Part shown: piece by piece, positions 26,539 through 33,045 of the stretch
Layout: every line of letters begins with the position of its first letter
Numbering within the stretch: the stretch's first letter is position 1
IMG/VR virus record: IMGVR_UViG_3300008267_000364
Coordinates: 1-64,000 of that record
Strand: one strand, 5' to 3'
DNA from: a virus
DNA length: 64,000 bases
The notes under the pieces: model-generated
Databases searched by the model: none
Told to the model about the DNA's origin: nothing
The model's input: the letters and a program-made list of their open reading frames with translations, nothing else
Made by a program: the position numbers and the translations under genes

Positions 26539-26952
26539 ATGAACGAAAGAACTAAAATTAGACTATTGGTAATTGGATTATCAATAGTTCTAGCAACAGC
26601 CTGTGCTAAAGGTCAAACATTTAAAATGTTTATTAAGATTACAGAATCAGATTCAGTAAGACATAATGCTACAAAATATGTTGTAAACATATTAGACTAT
26701 ACTCAAGACACTACATATAACTATGTGGTGTCTTCTAATTATACATTATTCTTTGAGTATGATCACATATACAAAATATCCATAAGTTCTTATAATACAA
26801 GTAGTTACGAGTATTATTTAATTAACACTGGACCAAAGAAAAATTATTTAATGAATCTTATAATACCACTAAACAATTCAATATTTGAAACAGTAAGCAA
26901 ATTCATCTATTATAGCAAAGCTAATGATAGATACTTTATAGACAAAATTTAA
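26539..26952 (+). CDS. Exported early protein with signal peptide (137 aa)
   Basis: 137 residues. Residues 1-8 are charged (MNERTKIR), 9-19 hydrophobic (LLVIGLSIVLA), with a cleavage region ATA before C22. That could be a weak lipobox or an ordinary Sec cleavage site. The mature part is beta-rich with many Tyr and Asn. An early exported protein could alter the host envelope or block a second infection, but this is inference. A further exported product is encoded at 27769. Confidence 0.6.
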   Translation: MNERTKIRLLVIGLSIVLATACAKGQTFKMFIKITESDSVRHNATKYVVNILDYTQDTTYNYVVSSNYTLFFEYDHIYKISISSYNTSSYEYYLINTGPKKNYLMNLIIPLNNSIFETVSKFIYYSKANDRYFIDKI

Positions 26953-27117
26953 ACAGTTAAGCTCTCATATAGATAATTAGACATTTATGTCAAATATAAC
27001 ACCGTTAATATATTATCTATATCACCTTAATAATTGTTAAATAGCTAATATATGGGCTAATTCATATATAAAAATCAAACAAATAAACAATTATAAACCA
27101 ATTAAAACCTAGAAATT
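26953..27117 (+). promoter_or_regulatory. AT-rich intergenic region with long inverted repeat
   Basis: Contains an 11-bp inverted repeat ATATAGATAAT / ATTATCTATAT enclosing a smaller GACATTTATGTC hairpin (about 26974-27024), then TAGC...GCTA near 27041-27058. No reading frame. It precedes a probably highly expressed gene and may hold its control signals; I cannot place a promoter with confidence. Confidence 0.35.
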
Positions 27118-27579
27118 ATGAAAAATCAAGTAACAATCACAGCTAACAAAGATGGTCAAGTATTCGTATCTACTGGTATCAGTGCAAAAGATGGTAAAGA
27201 ATATGGATATGTACGTCTAGAGTCTAAATGGTTAGACATGTCAGGAGCAATTGCTCAAGTTCGTAGCTTATCAGCATTAAAAACTTTCTCAAGAGAAGCT
27301 TTTGAAATGTCTGAATTAAAAGCAGGTGATAAACTAGATGGTAAAATAGTAATTAAAGAATCTATTGTTAAAAATCCATTTAGAGCTAACCAACAACCTA
27401 AAATTCAACCTAAAAATGCTTCAGTTGCAGGTGATGTAGATAAATTATTGTTATTCAATGGTGCACCAATTTACCGTGAAACAGAATTTACTACTGATAT
27501 GAATGCAGAAAATGTATTGATTAAACACACTAGTGTTCAACCAATTCAACAAACTGCAGATATTAAGTTGAATGGATAA
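27118..27579 (+). CDS. Abundant early protein, function unknown (153 aa)
   Basis: 153 residues, beginning MKNQVTITANKDGQVFVSTG, with YGYVRLESKWLDMSGAIAQVRSLSALKTFSREAFE in the first half. I have seen this type in other phages of Bacteroidetes without a function. It uses CGT arginine codons and has the CCTAGAAATT leader, both suggesting strong expression. A nucleic-acid-binding beta-barrel is possible, but there is no acidic SSB-like tail. Confidence 0.6.
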   Translation: MKNQVTITANKDGQVFVSTGISAKDGKEYGYVRLESKWLDMSGAIAQVRSLSALKTFSREAFEMSELKAGDKLDGKIVIKESIVKNPFRANQQPKIQPKNASVAGDVDKLLLFNGAPIYRETEFTTDMNAENVLIKHTSVQPIQQTADIKLNG

Positions 27580-27585
27580 TATATA

Positions 27586-27630
27586 GTCTAGTCTTGGAGT
27601 TAAGGAGGGTTCGATTCCCTCCACTAGACC
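27586..27630 (+). other. tRNA-like element lacking D and anticodon arms
   Basis: A perfect 7-bp acceptor-like stem (GTCTAGT with ACTAGAC) flanks a canonical T-arm (GAGGG, TTCGATT loop, CCCTC) separated on the 5' side by only 11 bases. The D and anticodon arms are absent, so the whole element is about 45 nt. It may be a deleted tRNA gene, a tRNA mimic, or a processing or stability element at the end of the preceding mRNA. Confidence 0.6.
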
Positions 27631-27768
27631 TTTTATTAGGTTTTATATGATAGTTTACCCTAATACATTTTAAAGTTGTTATGTAAAACAACTCCTGAAG
27701 GTGGAGGAAAACCTTACTTTTAAACAGATAATAATTAACAACTATATAAACAACTAAAAATTAAAGTC
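27631..27768 (+). promoter_or_regulatory. Intergenic region with two small hairpins
   Basis: No gene seen. Hairpins AGTTGTT / AACAACT (about 27674-27693) and AAGGT / ACCTT (about 27699-27717) lie before the lipoprotein gene. Their role is unknown; they could shape its leader. Confidence 0.35.
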
Positions 27769-28017
27769 ATGAAAACAATAACATTCTCAGCATTTACTCT
27801 ATTAGCATTAGCATTAGGTAGCTGTACATCAAGTAAATCATTTATGTTATCAGAAAGAAAAATAGATGCTTGTCCCAAATGGAGTCACAAGAAAGTTATG
27901 TGGACAAACAACATCAATAATTCTGATAACGATGAATTCATAGCAGAAATAGCATTTAATCTTAACATTAAACCAAGTGAGGTAACTCAAGAACAGTTTG
28001 ATGCAAGATATAATTAA
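27769..28017 (+). CDS. Phage-encoded lipoprotein (82 aa)
   Basis: 82 residues with a textbook lipoprotein signal: MKTIT, hydrophobic FSAFTLLALAL, then lipobox L16-G17-S18-C19. The mature chain is about 64 residues and hydrophilic. It should be lipidated and anchored in the host envelope. It stands alone between an intergenic leader and a strong terminator. Small phage lipoproteins in other systems (for example T5 Llp) block the receptor for superinfecting phages; that role is an inference here. Confidence 0.75.
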   Translation: MKTITFSAFTLLALALGSCTSSKSFMLSERKIDACPKWSHKKVMWTNNINNSDNDEFIAEIAFNLNIKPSEVTQEQFDARYN

Positions 28018-28026
28018 TAATTTAGA

Positions 28027-28077
28027 AACAGGTTTAAAGTATTGGTTTACCAATCTTTTTTCCTGTTCTCTTTTTTT
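28027..28077 (+). terminator. Intrinsic terminator after the lipoprotein gene
   Basis: Inner stem ATTGG/CCAAT (28041-28054) is followed by CTTTTTT, and an outer AACAGG/CCTGTT stem is followed by a second run of seven T. Either form gives a Rho-independent terminator. Confidence 0.8.
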
Positions 28078-28110
28078 CAGTAACGCTTTTAACAATTTAA
28101 AACTAATATT

Positions 28111-28401
28111 ATGGATAAAACAGAACAAGCTGAAAGAGCAATTCTAATATTTTGTGCTCATGCTATGACAATGTCAGATGAATACACAAGATTCTTAGGA
28201 ATGTTTAAATTCAAAGAGAAACAGAAATTCAATGATTTAGTTAAAGCTTGTGAAGCTTTTGTTAAAACAATGAAAGATAATTTAACTGAAGAAAAACAAG
28301 AAAATGTTCAAGAATTAAATGATTTAATGTGTGATTTTTATTACTCATTAATAAAAGGTGAATCTATTAAAATTATAAAAGATGATAAAGAAGATATTTA
28401 A
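28111..28401 (+). CDS. Hypothetical helical protein (96 aa)
   Basis: 96 residues, mostly helical, with FLGMFKFKEKQKFNDLVKACEAFVKTMKDNL in the centre. Several phages carry similar small helical proteins of unknown role. It overlaps the next ORF by 20 bases. Confidence 0.55.
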   Translation: MDKTEQAERAILIFCAHAMTMSDEYTRFLGMFKFKEKQKFNDLVKACEAFVKTMKDNLTEEKQENVQELNDLMCDFYYSLIKGESIKIIKDDKEDI

Positions 28402-28510
28402 TATAATAAATAAAGTTATAATAACTACATTTATTATAACATTACTATTATCAATGGTATTATTTATATCATATTGTTCAACAGTTTTTATAATAAGTAA
28501 TTATGAGTAA
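28382..28510 (+). CDS. Small single-span membrane protein (42 aa)
   Basis: Reads MIKKIFNIINKVIITTFIIT then a hydrophobic LLLSMVLFISYC stretch, giving one membrane helix with a basic N-terminus. It overlaps genes on both sides. No holin signature is clear, but a membrane role is likely. Confidence 0.45.
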   Translation: MIKKIFNIINKVIITTFIITLLLSMVLFISYCSTVFIISNYE

Positions 28511-28829
28511 TTTAACAAATATTAAAAGATTAGAAGAAAAATTAGTATTATCAGGAGAAGGTAGCACTTCAATGGATTTTATAAGAATGATGTCTGAAAC
28601 TTATGCTTTATTAGGAGAATTAGATAAGGTTAAACCTTATATCGTTGTTTCTAGGGACCAATCAGAAAATGTAGCTAAAGTAATAAACTTAATAAATGAT
28701 GGCTTTACAATAGATGAAGCTATTGATGAAATTAATATATTAAAAGCTGATTTTTACGGAAATTGTACTACAATACAAATGGAGAAAATAAGACAAACAT
28801 ATGTAAATTATATTAATATTAACAAATAA
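28503..28829 (+). CDS. Hypothetical protein (108 aa)
   Basis: 108 residues, helical (NIKRLEEKLVLSGEGSTSMDFIRMMSETYALLGEL). The later part (NVAKVINLINDGFTIDEAIDEI) resembles a short helix-hairpin motif. Unknown function. Confidence 0.5.
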   Translation: MSNLTNIKRLEEKLVLSGEGSTSMDFIRMMSETYALLGELDKVKPYIVVSRDQSENVAKVINLINDGFTIDEAIDEINILKADFYGNCTTIQMEKIRQTYVNYININK

Positions 28830-28840
28830 AACTTAAAGTT

Positions 28841-28984
28841 ATGAATAACAATCCTTCAATGACACATTTAATATTTATAGAAGAATGGTGGACTAAAAAA
28901 TCATCACCAGATGATATAAGAAGTTCATTTAATATGGAATTATTAAGAAAAGTAGTAGAAGCTAAACTAAAAAGTAATAAATAA
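28841..28984 (+). CDS. Small hypothetical protein (47 aa)
   Basis: 47 residues beginning MNNNPSMTHLIFIEEWWTKK, ending VVEAKLKSNK. Ends one base before the next start. No motif recognised. Confidence 0.5.
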   Translation: MNNNPSMTHLIFIEEWWTKKSSPDDIRSSFNMELLRKVVEAKLKSNK

Positions 28985-28985
28985 T

Positions 28986-29285
28986 ATGACAATTATTGAA
29001 GCTGTACACGTTCTTGAAAAATATAAAGGATCTAGTTTAAAGAATGTAGCCATTAAAACACTTGTTGATGAAGTTAAAAGAATTCACAAGAATAAAGGAA
29101 TGTATCCAGAAGGCTATAAAAACTATAAAATAGATCCTAAATATTATAAAATGAGAAAGTGGGGAGATCATGTTGTAATATCTAAAAAATACAACATATC
29201 TCTATCCACATTAGTTAAATCATTTAGAAAAGGTTATTGTACTAAAAGAATAATGGAAGCACTTAATGATTATTTTAAACAATAA
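28986..29285 (+). CDS. Small basic protein with HTH-like segment (99 aa)
   Basis: 99 residues, Lys-rich. The stretch WGDHVVISKKYNISLSTLVKSFRKGYCTKRIMEALNDYF looks like a helix-turn-helix of the type in small phage regulators. DNA binding is therefore possible but unproven. Confidence 0.5.
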   Translation: MTIIEAVHVLEKYKGSSLKNVAIKTLVDEVKRIHKNKGMYPEGYKNYKIDPKYYKMRKWGDHVVISKKYNISLSTLVKSFRKGYCTKRIMEALNDYFKQ

Positions 29286-29289
29286 AATT

Positions 29290-29496
29290 ATGACACCACA
29301 AGAAAAAGCAAAATGGTTAGTTTTGAAATATCTAAGAATAAATAACAATACTATAGAATGGTTTAATATACATATTGCAAAGCAATGTGCTTTAATTGCA
29401 GTTGATGAGATAATAAAACAAGAATCAACTTATGACCCATTTTTTAGTGATATTAACTATTGGCAAGAAGTTAAACAAGAAATTGAAAAGGTTTAA
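29290..29496 (+). CDS. Small hypothetical protein (68 aa)
   Basis: The preferred start gives MTPQEKAKWLVLKYLRINNN, matching the MTPxEKAxxLVxKY opening common in small Bacteroidetes phage proteins; an earlier in-frame ATG at 29266 lies inside the previous gene. Remainder: CALIAVDEIIKQESTYDPFFSDINYWQEVKQEIEKV. Function unknown. Confidence 0.55.
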   Translation: MTPQEKAKWLVLKYLRINNNTIEWFNIHIAKQCALIAVDEIIKQESTYDPFFSDINYWQEVKQEIEKV

Positions 29497-29571
29497 AAAT
29501 AGCCAATATGTATGAAATATCATGCATTATGGCTAAATATAACCTTTAATGAATGATAAATCAGACAAAAT

Positions 29572-30275
29572 ATGATAGAAAAAGTAACTAGAAAATCAAT
29601 GCTTATTAGACTTTCAGGTAGATCAACTGATTTTATATCACCAAGTTTTGGTCATGGATGTTTATATAACTGTAGTTACTGTTATATGAAAAGACATAAA
29701 TATCATGTAATGAAGACTTTGCATTACATTTAAAGTATCATAAATGGGAAAAGATATTTGATTTCTTTAAAGAGCATCCATTAGCTATGGGTTCTTTTGC
29801 TACTAAGTATGTAAATGAAAAATTAATAGAATACAATCCACAAGGTAAAATTAGAATTAGATTTAGTTTAATGCCACAAATTATGGCTGATAAATTAGAA
29901 CCTAATACATCTAAAATAATAGATAGAATCAAGGCTATTAATGCATTTATAGATGCAGGATATGATGTTCATATTAACTTTAGTCCTGTAATAGTTGCAG
30001 GTAATTGGTTAGAAGAATATGAAAATCTATTTCACATGGTTAATGATTATGTAGACTATAAAGATGTTGTAAAAGCTGAAGTTATATTCTTAACACATAA
30101 TGAAAATAAACACAAGTATAACTTAACTAATGATATTCCAGGAGAAGATGAATACTTATGGGTTCCTACTATACAAGAATCTAAAATATCTCAGTATGGT
30201 GGTAAAAACATAAGATATAAACATGACTTTAAAGCTCAGTATATTAAGTGGCTCTTATTACAAGTTTCAAGATAA
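29572..30275 (+). pseudogene. Decayed radical SAM gene (spore photoproduct lyase-like)
   Basis: The first frame (29572-29733) has the radical SAM cluster motif C30-x3-C34-x2-C37 in HGCLYNCSYCYMKRHK. It then leaves frame. Homology resumes in another frame from about 29706 (CNEDFALHLKYHKWEKIFDFF, IRIRFSLMPQIMADKLEPNTSK, VHINFSPVIV) to the stop at 30275. Compared with what I recall of this family, several tens of residues between the cluster motif and CNEDFALH are missing, and the C-terminus after KAQYIK also diverges. The intact family ligates a 4Fe-4S cluster and cleaves SAM. Here the product is probably inactive. Confidence 0.7.
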
Positions 30276-30369
30276 CCAGTGGGAAAAAAAGTACCAAGCA
30301 TGGTTAAAATCAGATGACTATAAAAAGAAGTCATTTCAGCTTTATTATGGTAATGGAGTAGTAGATTAA
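30223..30369 (+). CDS. Short ORF overlapping the radical SAM remnant (48 aa)
   Basis: Reads MTLKLSILSGSYYKFQDNQW then EKKYQAWLKSDDYKKKSFQL and YYGNGVVD, in a different frame from the radical SAM remnant. It may be the shifted C-terminus of that or another deleted gene, or a young small gene. Low certainty. Confidence 0.3.
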   Translation: MTLKLSILSGSYYKFQDNQWEKKYQAWLKSDDYKKKSFQLYYGNGVVD

Positions 30370-30375
30370 AATAAT

Positions 30376-30627
30376 ATGAAAACTAAAGAAGAAATAAAAC
30401 AGTTAAAAATAGAAATTTATAAGGCTATAAAAGGAAGTATAGGAGGTGACTATGGTTTTTTTAGTGAAGGATTTAATTTTGGATACACTCAATGCCAAGA
30501 AGATAACATGGAAAAGAGATACACAGAGGAAGATATGAGAAGAGCTATGAAATACGCTTCTGAAATTACTAATAATAAAATGAAGTATATGGAAGATTAC
30601 ATTAACTCACTAAACAAACAAGACTAA
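30376..30627 (+). CDS. Small protein, paralogue pair member 1 (83 aa)
   Basis: 83 residues, MKTKEEIKQLKIEIYKAIKG at the start and GFNFGYTQCQEDN in the middle. The next gene shares the opening MKTxEEIxxL and the GYTQCQxD motif, so the two arose by duplication. Helical, function unknown. Confidence 0.55.
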   Translation: MKTKEEIKQLKIEIYKAIKGSIGGDYGFFSEGFNFGYTQCQEDNMEKRYTEEDMRRAMKYASEITNNKMKYMEDYINSLNKQD

Positions 30628-30628
30628 T

Positions 30629-31003
30629 ATGAAAACGCAAGAAGAAATAGAAAAGTTAGCTAATGAATTTTATTTAAAAAAAGCAGAAGAAATAAATAAT
30701 TCTATTACAAAAGGATTTATAGTTTCTGCTTCAAAAGGTGGTTTTGTTGAAGGTTACACTCAATGTCAAAAAGATATGGTTAAAAACAGTAAAGAAGAAT
30801 TTTATAAATATGGTGAATCATTAGGTATTAAAATCAATGATTTACAAAGGCTTAGAATGTTAACTTGTAATGAACCATCCAGAAATTTTTATTTAAGACT
30901 TAAAAACTTTGTATTAGATGTTAAAGTTAATGATATGATGTCTGAAGAAGAAAAAGAAATGATTATTAGTGTATGTGATAAACAAATAAATAAACAAAAT
31001 TAA
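30629..31003 (+). CDS. Small protein, paralogue pair member 2 (124 aa)
   Basis: 124 residues with MKTQEEIEKLANEFYLKKAE and GGFVEGYTQCQKDM, paralogous to the gene just upstream but with a longer C-terminal helix region. Function unknown; separated by one base from the start of the thyX remnant spacer. Confidence 0.55.
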   Translation: MKTQEEIEKLANEFYLKKAEEINNSITKGFIVSASKGGFVEGYTQCQKDMVKNSKEEFYKYGESLGIKINDLQRLRMLTCNEPSRNFYLRLKNFVLDVKVNDMMSEEEKEMIISVCDKQINKQN

Positions 31004-31004
31004 T

Positions 31005-31504
31005 ATGAAAGTAGAATTATTAGGTCATTATGGTTCAGATGAAGTAATAGCATTATCAGCTTGGACAAGTACTTCAAGAGATTTAGATATTGAAAAAAGA
31101 AAAAGAATTCCTAAACTAATAGAAATGTTATGGAATGATGGTCATGAAACACCATTTGAGAAAGGTACAGTTCATTTTTTAGTAACATGTGATATAGCAA
31201 GTCATATACAGAGTTATATCATCAATCATTAGAAGAACTTACTCCTATACTTGGTAGGAAGAGAGCCAAGGAATCAGCAAGGTTTTTTAAAACTTATAAT
31301 TCTGAAATAACATCAGATGTATTGTTTAATATGAGATCTTTTGCTAACTTTGTAAAACTAAGAGATAGTGAACATGCTCAATTAGAAATCAGAATGATTG
31401 CACAACAAATGTGGAATGAAGTTGAATCTATTGAAGGAAAACCTTTCTCTGAAACATTAAGAGTAATTAAAAACAAAATAAATAATGAGAGAAACAAAGT
31501 TTAA
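31005..31504 (+). pseudogene. thyX: Decayed flavin-dependent thymidylate synthase (ThyX)
   Basis: The N-terminal part (31005-31232) carries GSDEVIALSAWTSTSRD, GHETPFEKGTVHFLVTCDIASHIQ, then stops. The C-terminal part is open in another frame from about 31211: LYHQSLEELTPILGRKRAKE, SARFFKTYNS, MRSFANFVKLRDSEHAQLEIR. Both halves match ThyX-type proteins. The middle, including the signature (R/K)HR(I/x) motif that binds dUMP and FAD, is missing at the junction. Intact ThyX makes dTMP from dUMP. This copy should not be active unless the sequence is mis-assembled. Confidence 0.75.
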
Positions 31505-31643
31505 ACAATTAGAAGTTTTATTCTGCTGGTCAGAATTTTATTCAAACAGTAAAAATCTAGCTGTTCCTGTAGTAGCTAATTTTGAAGCATTTAATAAAAC
31601 AAAAGAACAAATTCTTAAATTAAAAACTGAATTAATAGACTAA
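31485..31643 (+). CDS. Small hypothetical protein (52 aa)
   Basis: Reads MRETKFKQLEVLFCWSEFYS through AVPVVANFEAFNKTKEQIL. It overlaps the end of the thyX remnant by 20 bases and is followed after two bases by the next gene. Function unknown. Confidence 0.5.
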   Translation: MRETKFKQLEVLFCWSEFYSNSKNLAVPVVANFEAFNKTKEQILKLKTELID

Positions 31644-31645
31644 TT

Positions 31646-31891
31646 ATGAGTGATTACAAAAAATTACCAGTAACTGAAACAGCAGAATATCAATATAAAA
31701 GAGCTGCTATATTAAAAGAAATCAATGCTAATCAAGTATCAATTGATAGATCAGTATTTAAACAAACTGATAGAGCTAAATTAAAAGAATTTAAGAAATC
31801 TAAAGGTTCAGAATCATTAAAAGCTGAATTTATTAAGATTATTATAAACAATCCTATGAATTGTGGTAATTTAAAAGTAATTATAAAATGA
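31646..31891 (+). CDS. Hypothetical protein (81 aa)
   Basis: 81 residues, Lys-rich (VTETAEYQYKRAAILKEINANQVSIDRSVFKQTDRAKLKEF). Shares an ATGA overlap with the membrane protein gene that follows. No motif recognised. Confidence 0.5.
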   Translation: MSDYKKLPVTETAEYQYKRAAILKEINANQVSIDRSVFKQTDRAKLKEFKKSKGSESLKAEFIKIIINNPMNCGNLKVIIK

Positions 31892-32157
31892 TAACAGTAA
31901 TAAGTATAATAATATCTATAACATGTTTAACTCTAATAAGTTATTTATTTATTGATTCTGTAAGAAGAAATGCTTTTCTTAATTATAAAGAACAATATAG
32001 ACAAGAACTTAAAGATACTATAAGAGAAATAGAATTTAAAGTTTATGTAAGTAAATCTAAGATTCTTGCTGGTCATGATGGAGGTGAAGATGATTTAGAA
32101 TTTTATACTAACTTACTATATAAACTAAGAGATCAATTAAAACATATTGATGACTAA
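31888..32157 (+). CDS. Membrane-anchored coiled-coil protein (89 aa)
   Basis: 89 residues. An N-terminal membrane helix (MITVISIIISITCLTLISYLF) is followed by a charged coil (KEQYRQELKDTIREIEFKVYVSKSKIL). The topology resembles i-spanins or other small phage membrane proteins, but no lysis cassette is visible next to it. Role open. Confidence 0.5.
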   Translation: MITVISIIISITCLTLISYLFIDSVRRNAFLNYKEQYRQELKDTIREIEFKVYVSKSKILAGHDGGEDDLEFYTNLLYKLRDQLKHIDD

Positions 32158-32174
32158 TAGAAATATTAGTCTAT

Positions 32175-32560
32175 GGGCCTGACATGGTAAGAGAGTGAAA
32201 CATTTCTATAACAAGCAAGTATCACATTGCCTATTAAATCGTGTGATTAATAAATTAGTAGGTTAAAGAATAATTGGCAACAATGATTCAAAACTAGGAA
32301 CTATCCTAGATCTTAAATATGCTTTAGCTAACAATATGTTAGTTAAGACAGAAGTTGAAGAACTTTTAGCAGCTTAGGATTAGCAAAATCTTTCAAATCC
32401 AGGTAGTTGTAAAGACTGGGATTGTACAGTTAAACAACAAGTTGTAGTTCTTTAAAAACTAATATTCAGCTGAAACTATGAAGAAAAATTAGTTATCTAA
32501 ACTTGTAGAAACTTATAAAAAAGTTTTATTCTAACGTGGGTTCGATTCCCACCAGGTCCA
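32175..32560 (+). ncRNA. ssrA: Phage-encoded tmRNA
   Basis: A 386-nt RNA gene. The 5' end GGGCCTG pairs with CAGGTCC (32553-32559) as acceptor stem; the T-arm is GTGGG-TTCGATT-CCCAC with discriminator A at 32560; no CCA is encoded. TTTCTA-CAAG near 32203-32216 pairs with CTTG-TAGAAA near 32500 as helix P2. The D-region TGGTAAGAGAG and GTGAAAC resemble bacterial tmRNA. A frame from GGC (32276) to TAG (32375-32377) encodes a ~33-residue tag starting GNNDSK, containing KYALANN and ending EELLAA, a ClpXP-type degron. Bacteroidetes tags also start with Gly and contain YALA. It should rescue stalled ribosomes during infection. Confidence 0.85.
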
Positions 32561-32573
32561 CTAAATGCCAAAT

Positions 32574-32611
32574 AAAAGATGAGTTAGGCTGTGAAGCAAA
32601 CCTCATCTTTT
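32574..32611 (+). terminator. Hairpin terminator after the tmRNA
   Basis: A 10-bp stem AAAAGATGAG / CTCATCTTTT with an 18-base loop, ending in a T tract (TTTTGTTATTT). It would define the tmRNA 3' trailer. Confidence 0.65.
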
Positions 32612-32626
32612 GTTATTTATAAACAT

Positions 32627-32697
32627 AGTCAGGTGGCGAAATTGGTAGACGCAGGTATCTCAAGATATGATTACAGGTTCGAGTCCTGTCCTGACTA
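32627..32697 (+). tRNA. tRNA-Leu-like gene (anticodon CAA), irregular anticodon stem
   Basis: Acceptor AGTCAGG / CCTGACT with discriminator A, D-arm GCG-AAATTGGTAGA-CGC as in leucine tRNAs, and T-arm ACAGG-TTCGAGT-CCTGT are all canonical. The loop CTCAAGA at 32659-32665 would give a CAA (Leu) anticodon, but the flanking 5-base segments do not pair and the long variable arm expected of tRNA-Leu is missing. At 71 nt it is short for tRNA-Leu. It may be a damaged or unusual tRNA. Confidence 0.6.
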
Positions 32698-32735
32698 CCG
32701 AAGGTTGGTAACTCCTATAGGAATAAAAGTTACAA

Positions 32736-32851
32736 AGTCAGGTGATGAAAATGGTAGCCATAACTGGGGGTATTTCCCAGCTTAGTGAAGTTAAGGTGTA
32801 CACGAGTTGTTATAAAGACCTTGCGTGCAGGTTCGAGTCCTGTCCTGACTA
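32736..32851 (+). tRNA. tRNA-like gene with ~46-nt insertion
   Basis: Acceptor stem and T-arm are almost identical to those of the preceding tRNA, so the two are duplicates. The D-arm is ATG-AAAATGGTAGC-CAT. A perfect 5-bp, 7-nt loop hairpin CTGGG-GGTATTT-CCCAG (32764-32780) sits where the anticodon arm belongs but lacks U33. Another 46 bases, including an AAGGT/ACCTT stem, separate it from the T-arm. The amino acid cannot be assigned. Confidence 0.5.
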
Positions 32852-32861
32852 CAAAATAAAA

Positions 32862-33007
32862 AGTTAGATAGCTTAATGGTAAAGCAGGAGTACCTCCAGT
32901 GGATTAGAGTATACGAGAAGGGTGAAAGTTCCCATTCCTAGTTGACCACCACTCTCCTTTAGTGGCATCCTTTATTGGATATGTGGGTTCAAATCCCACT
33001 CTAACTA
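32862..33007 (+). tRNA. tRNA-like gene with ~100-nt insertion
   Basis: Canonical acceptor (AGTTAGA / TCTAACT, discriminator A), D-arm (GCTT-AATGGTA-AAGC) and T-arm (GTGGG-TTCAAAT-CCCAC). Between D-arm and T-arm lie about 97 bases instead of the normal 22 or so. They can fold as AGGAG/CTCCT outside AGTGG/CCACT plus an ATCC/GGAT hairpin. No classical anticodon arm is evident. It shares the word TACACGAG/TATACGAG with the insertion in the preceding element. Confidence 0.45.
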
Positions 33008-33045
33008 CAAATATTATAAATTAATAATTTAAAAACAATCATAAA

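Noticed and set aside
27586-27630. Phage attachment site matching a tRNA 3' end
   Set aside because: The 5' acceptor strand is also present and pairs perfectly, and no integrase gene is visible, so a tRNA-like RNA is a better explanation.
29738-29932. Antisense ORF of 64 residues over the radical SAM remnant
   Set aside because: Overlaps a region with clear homology on the plus strand and has no supporting start signal.
31888-32157. Spanin or holin assignment for the membrane-coil protein
   Set aside because: Topology is compatible, but there is no endolysin or partner gene nearby and no specific motif, so only a general description is given.
32175-32560. Group I intron in a tRNA gene instead of tmRNA
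   Set aside because: No recognisable group I core, whereas the length, P2 pairing and LLAA-ending frame fit tmRNA.
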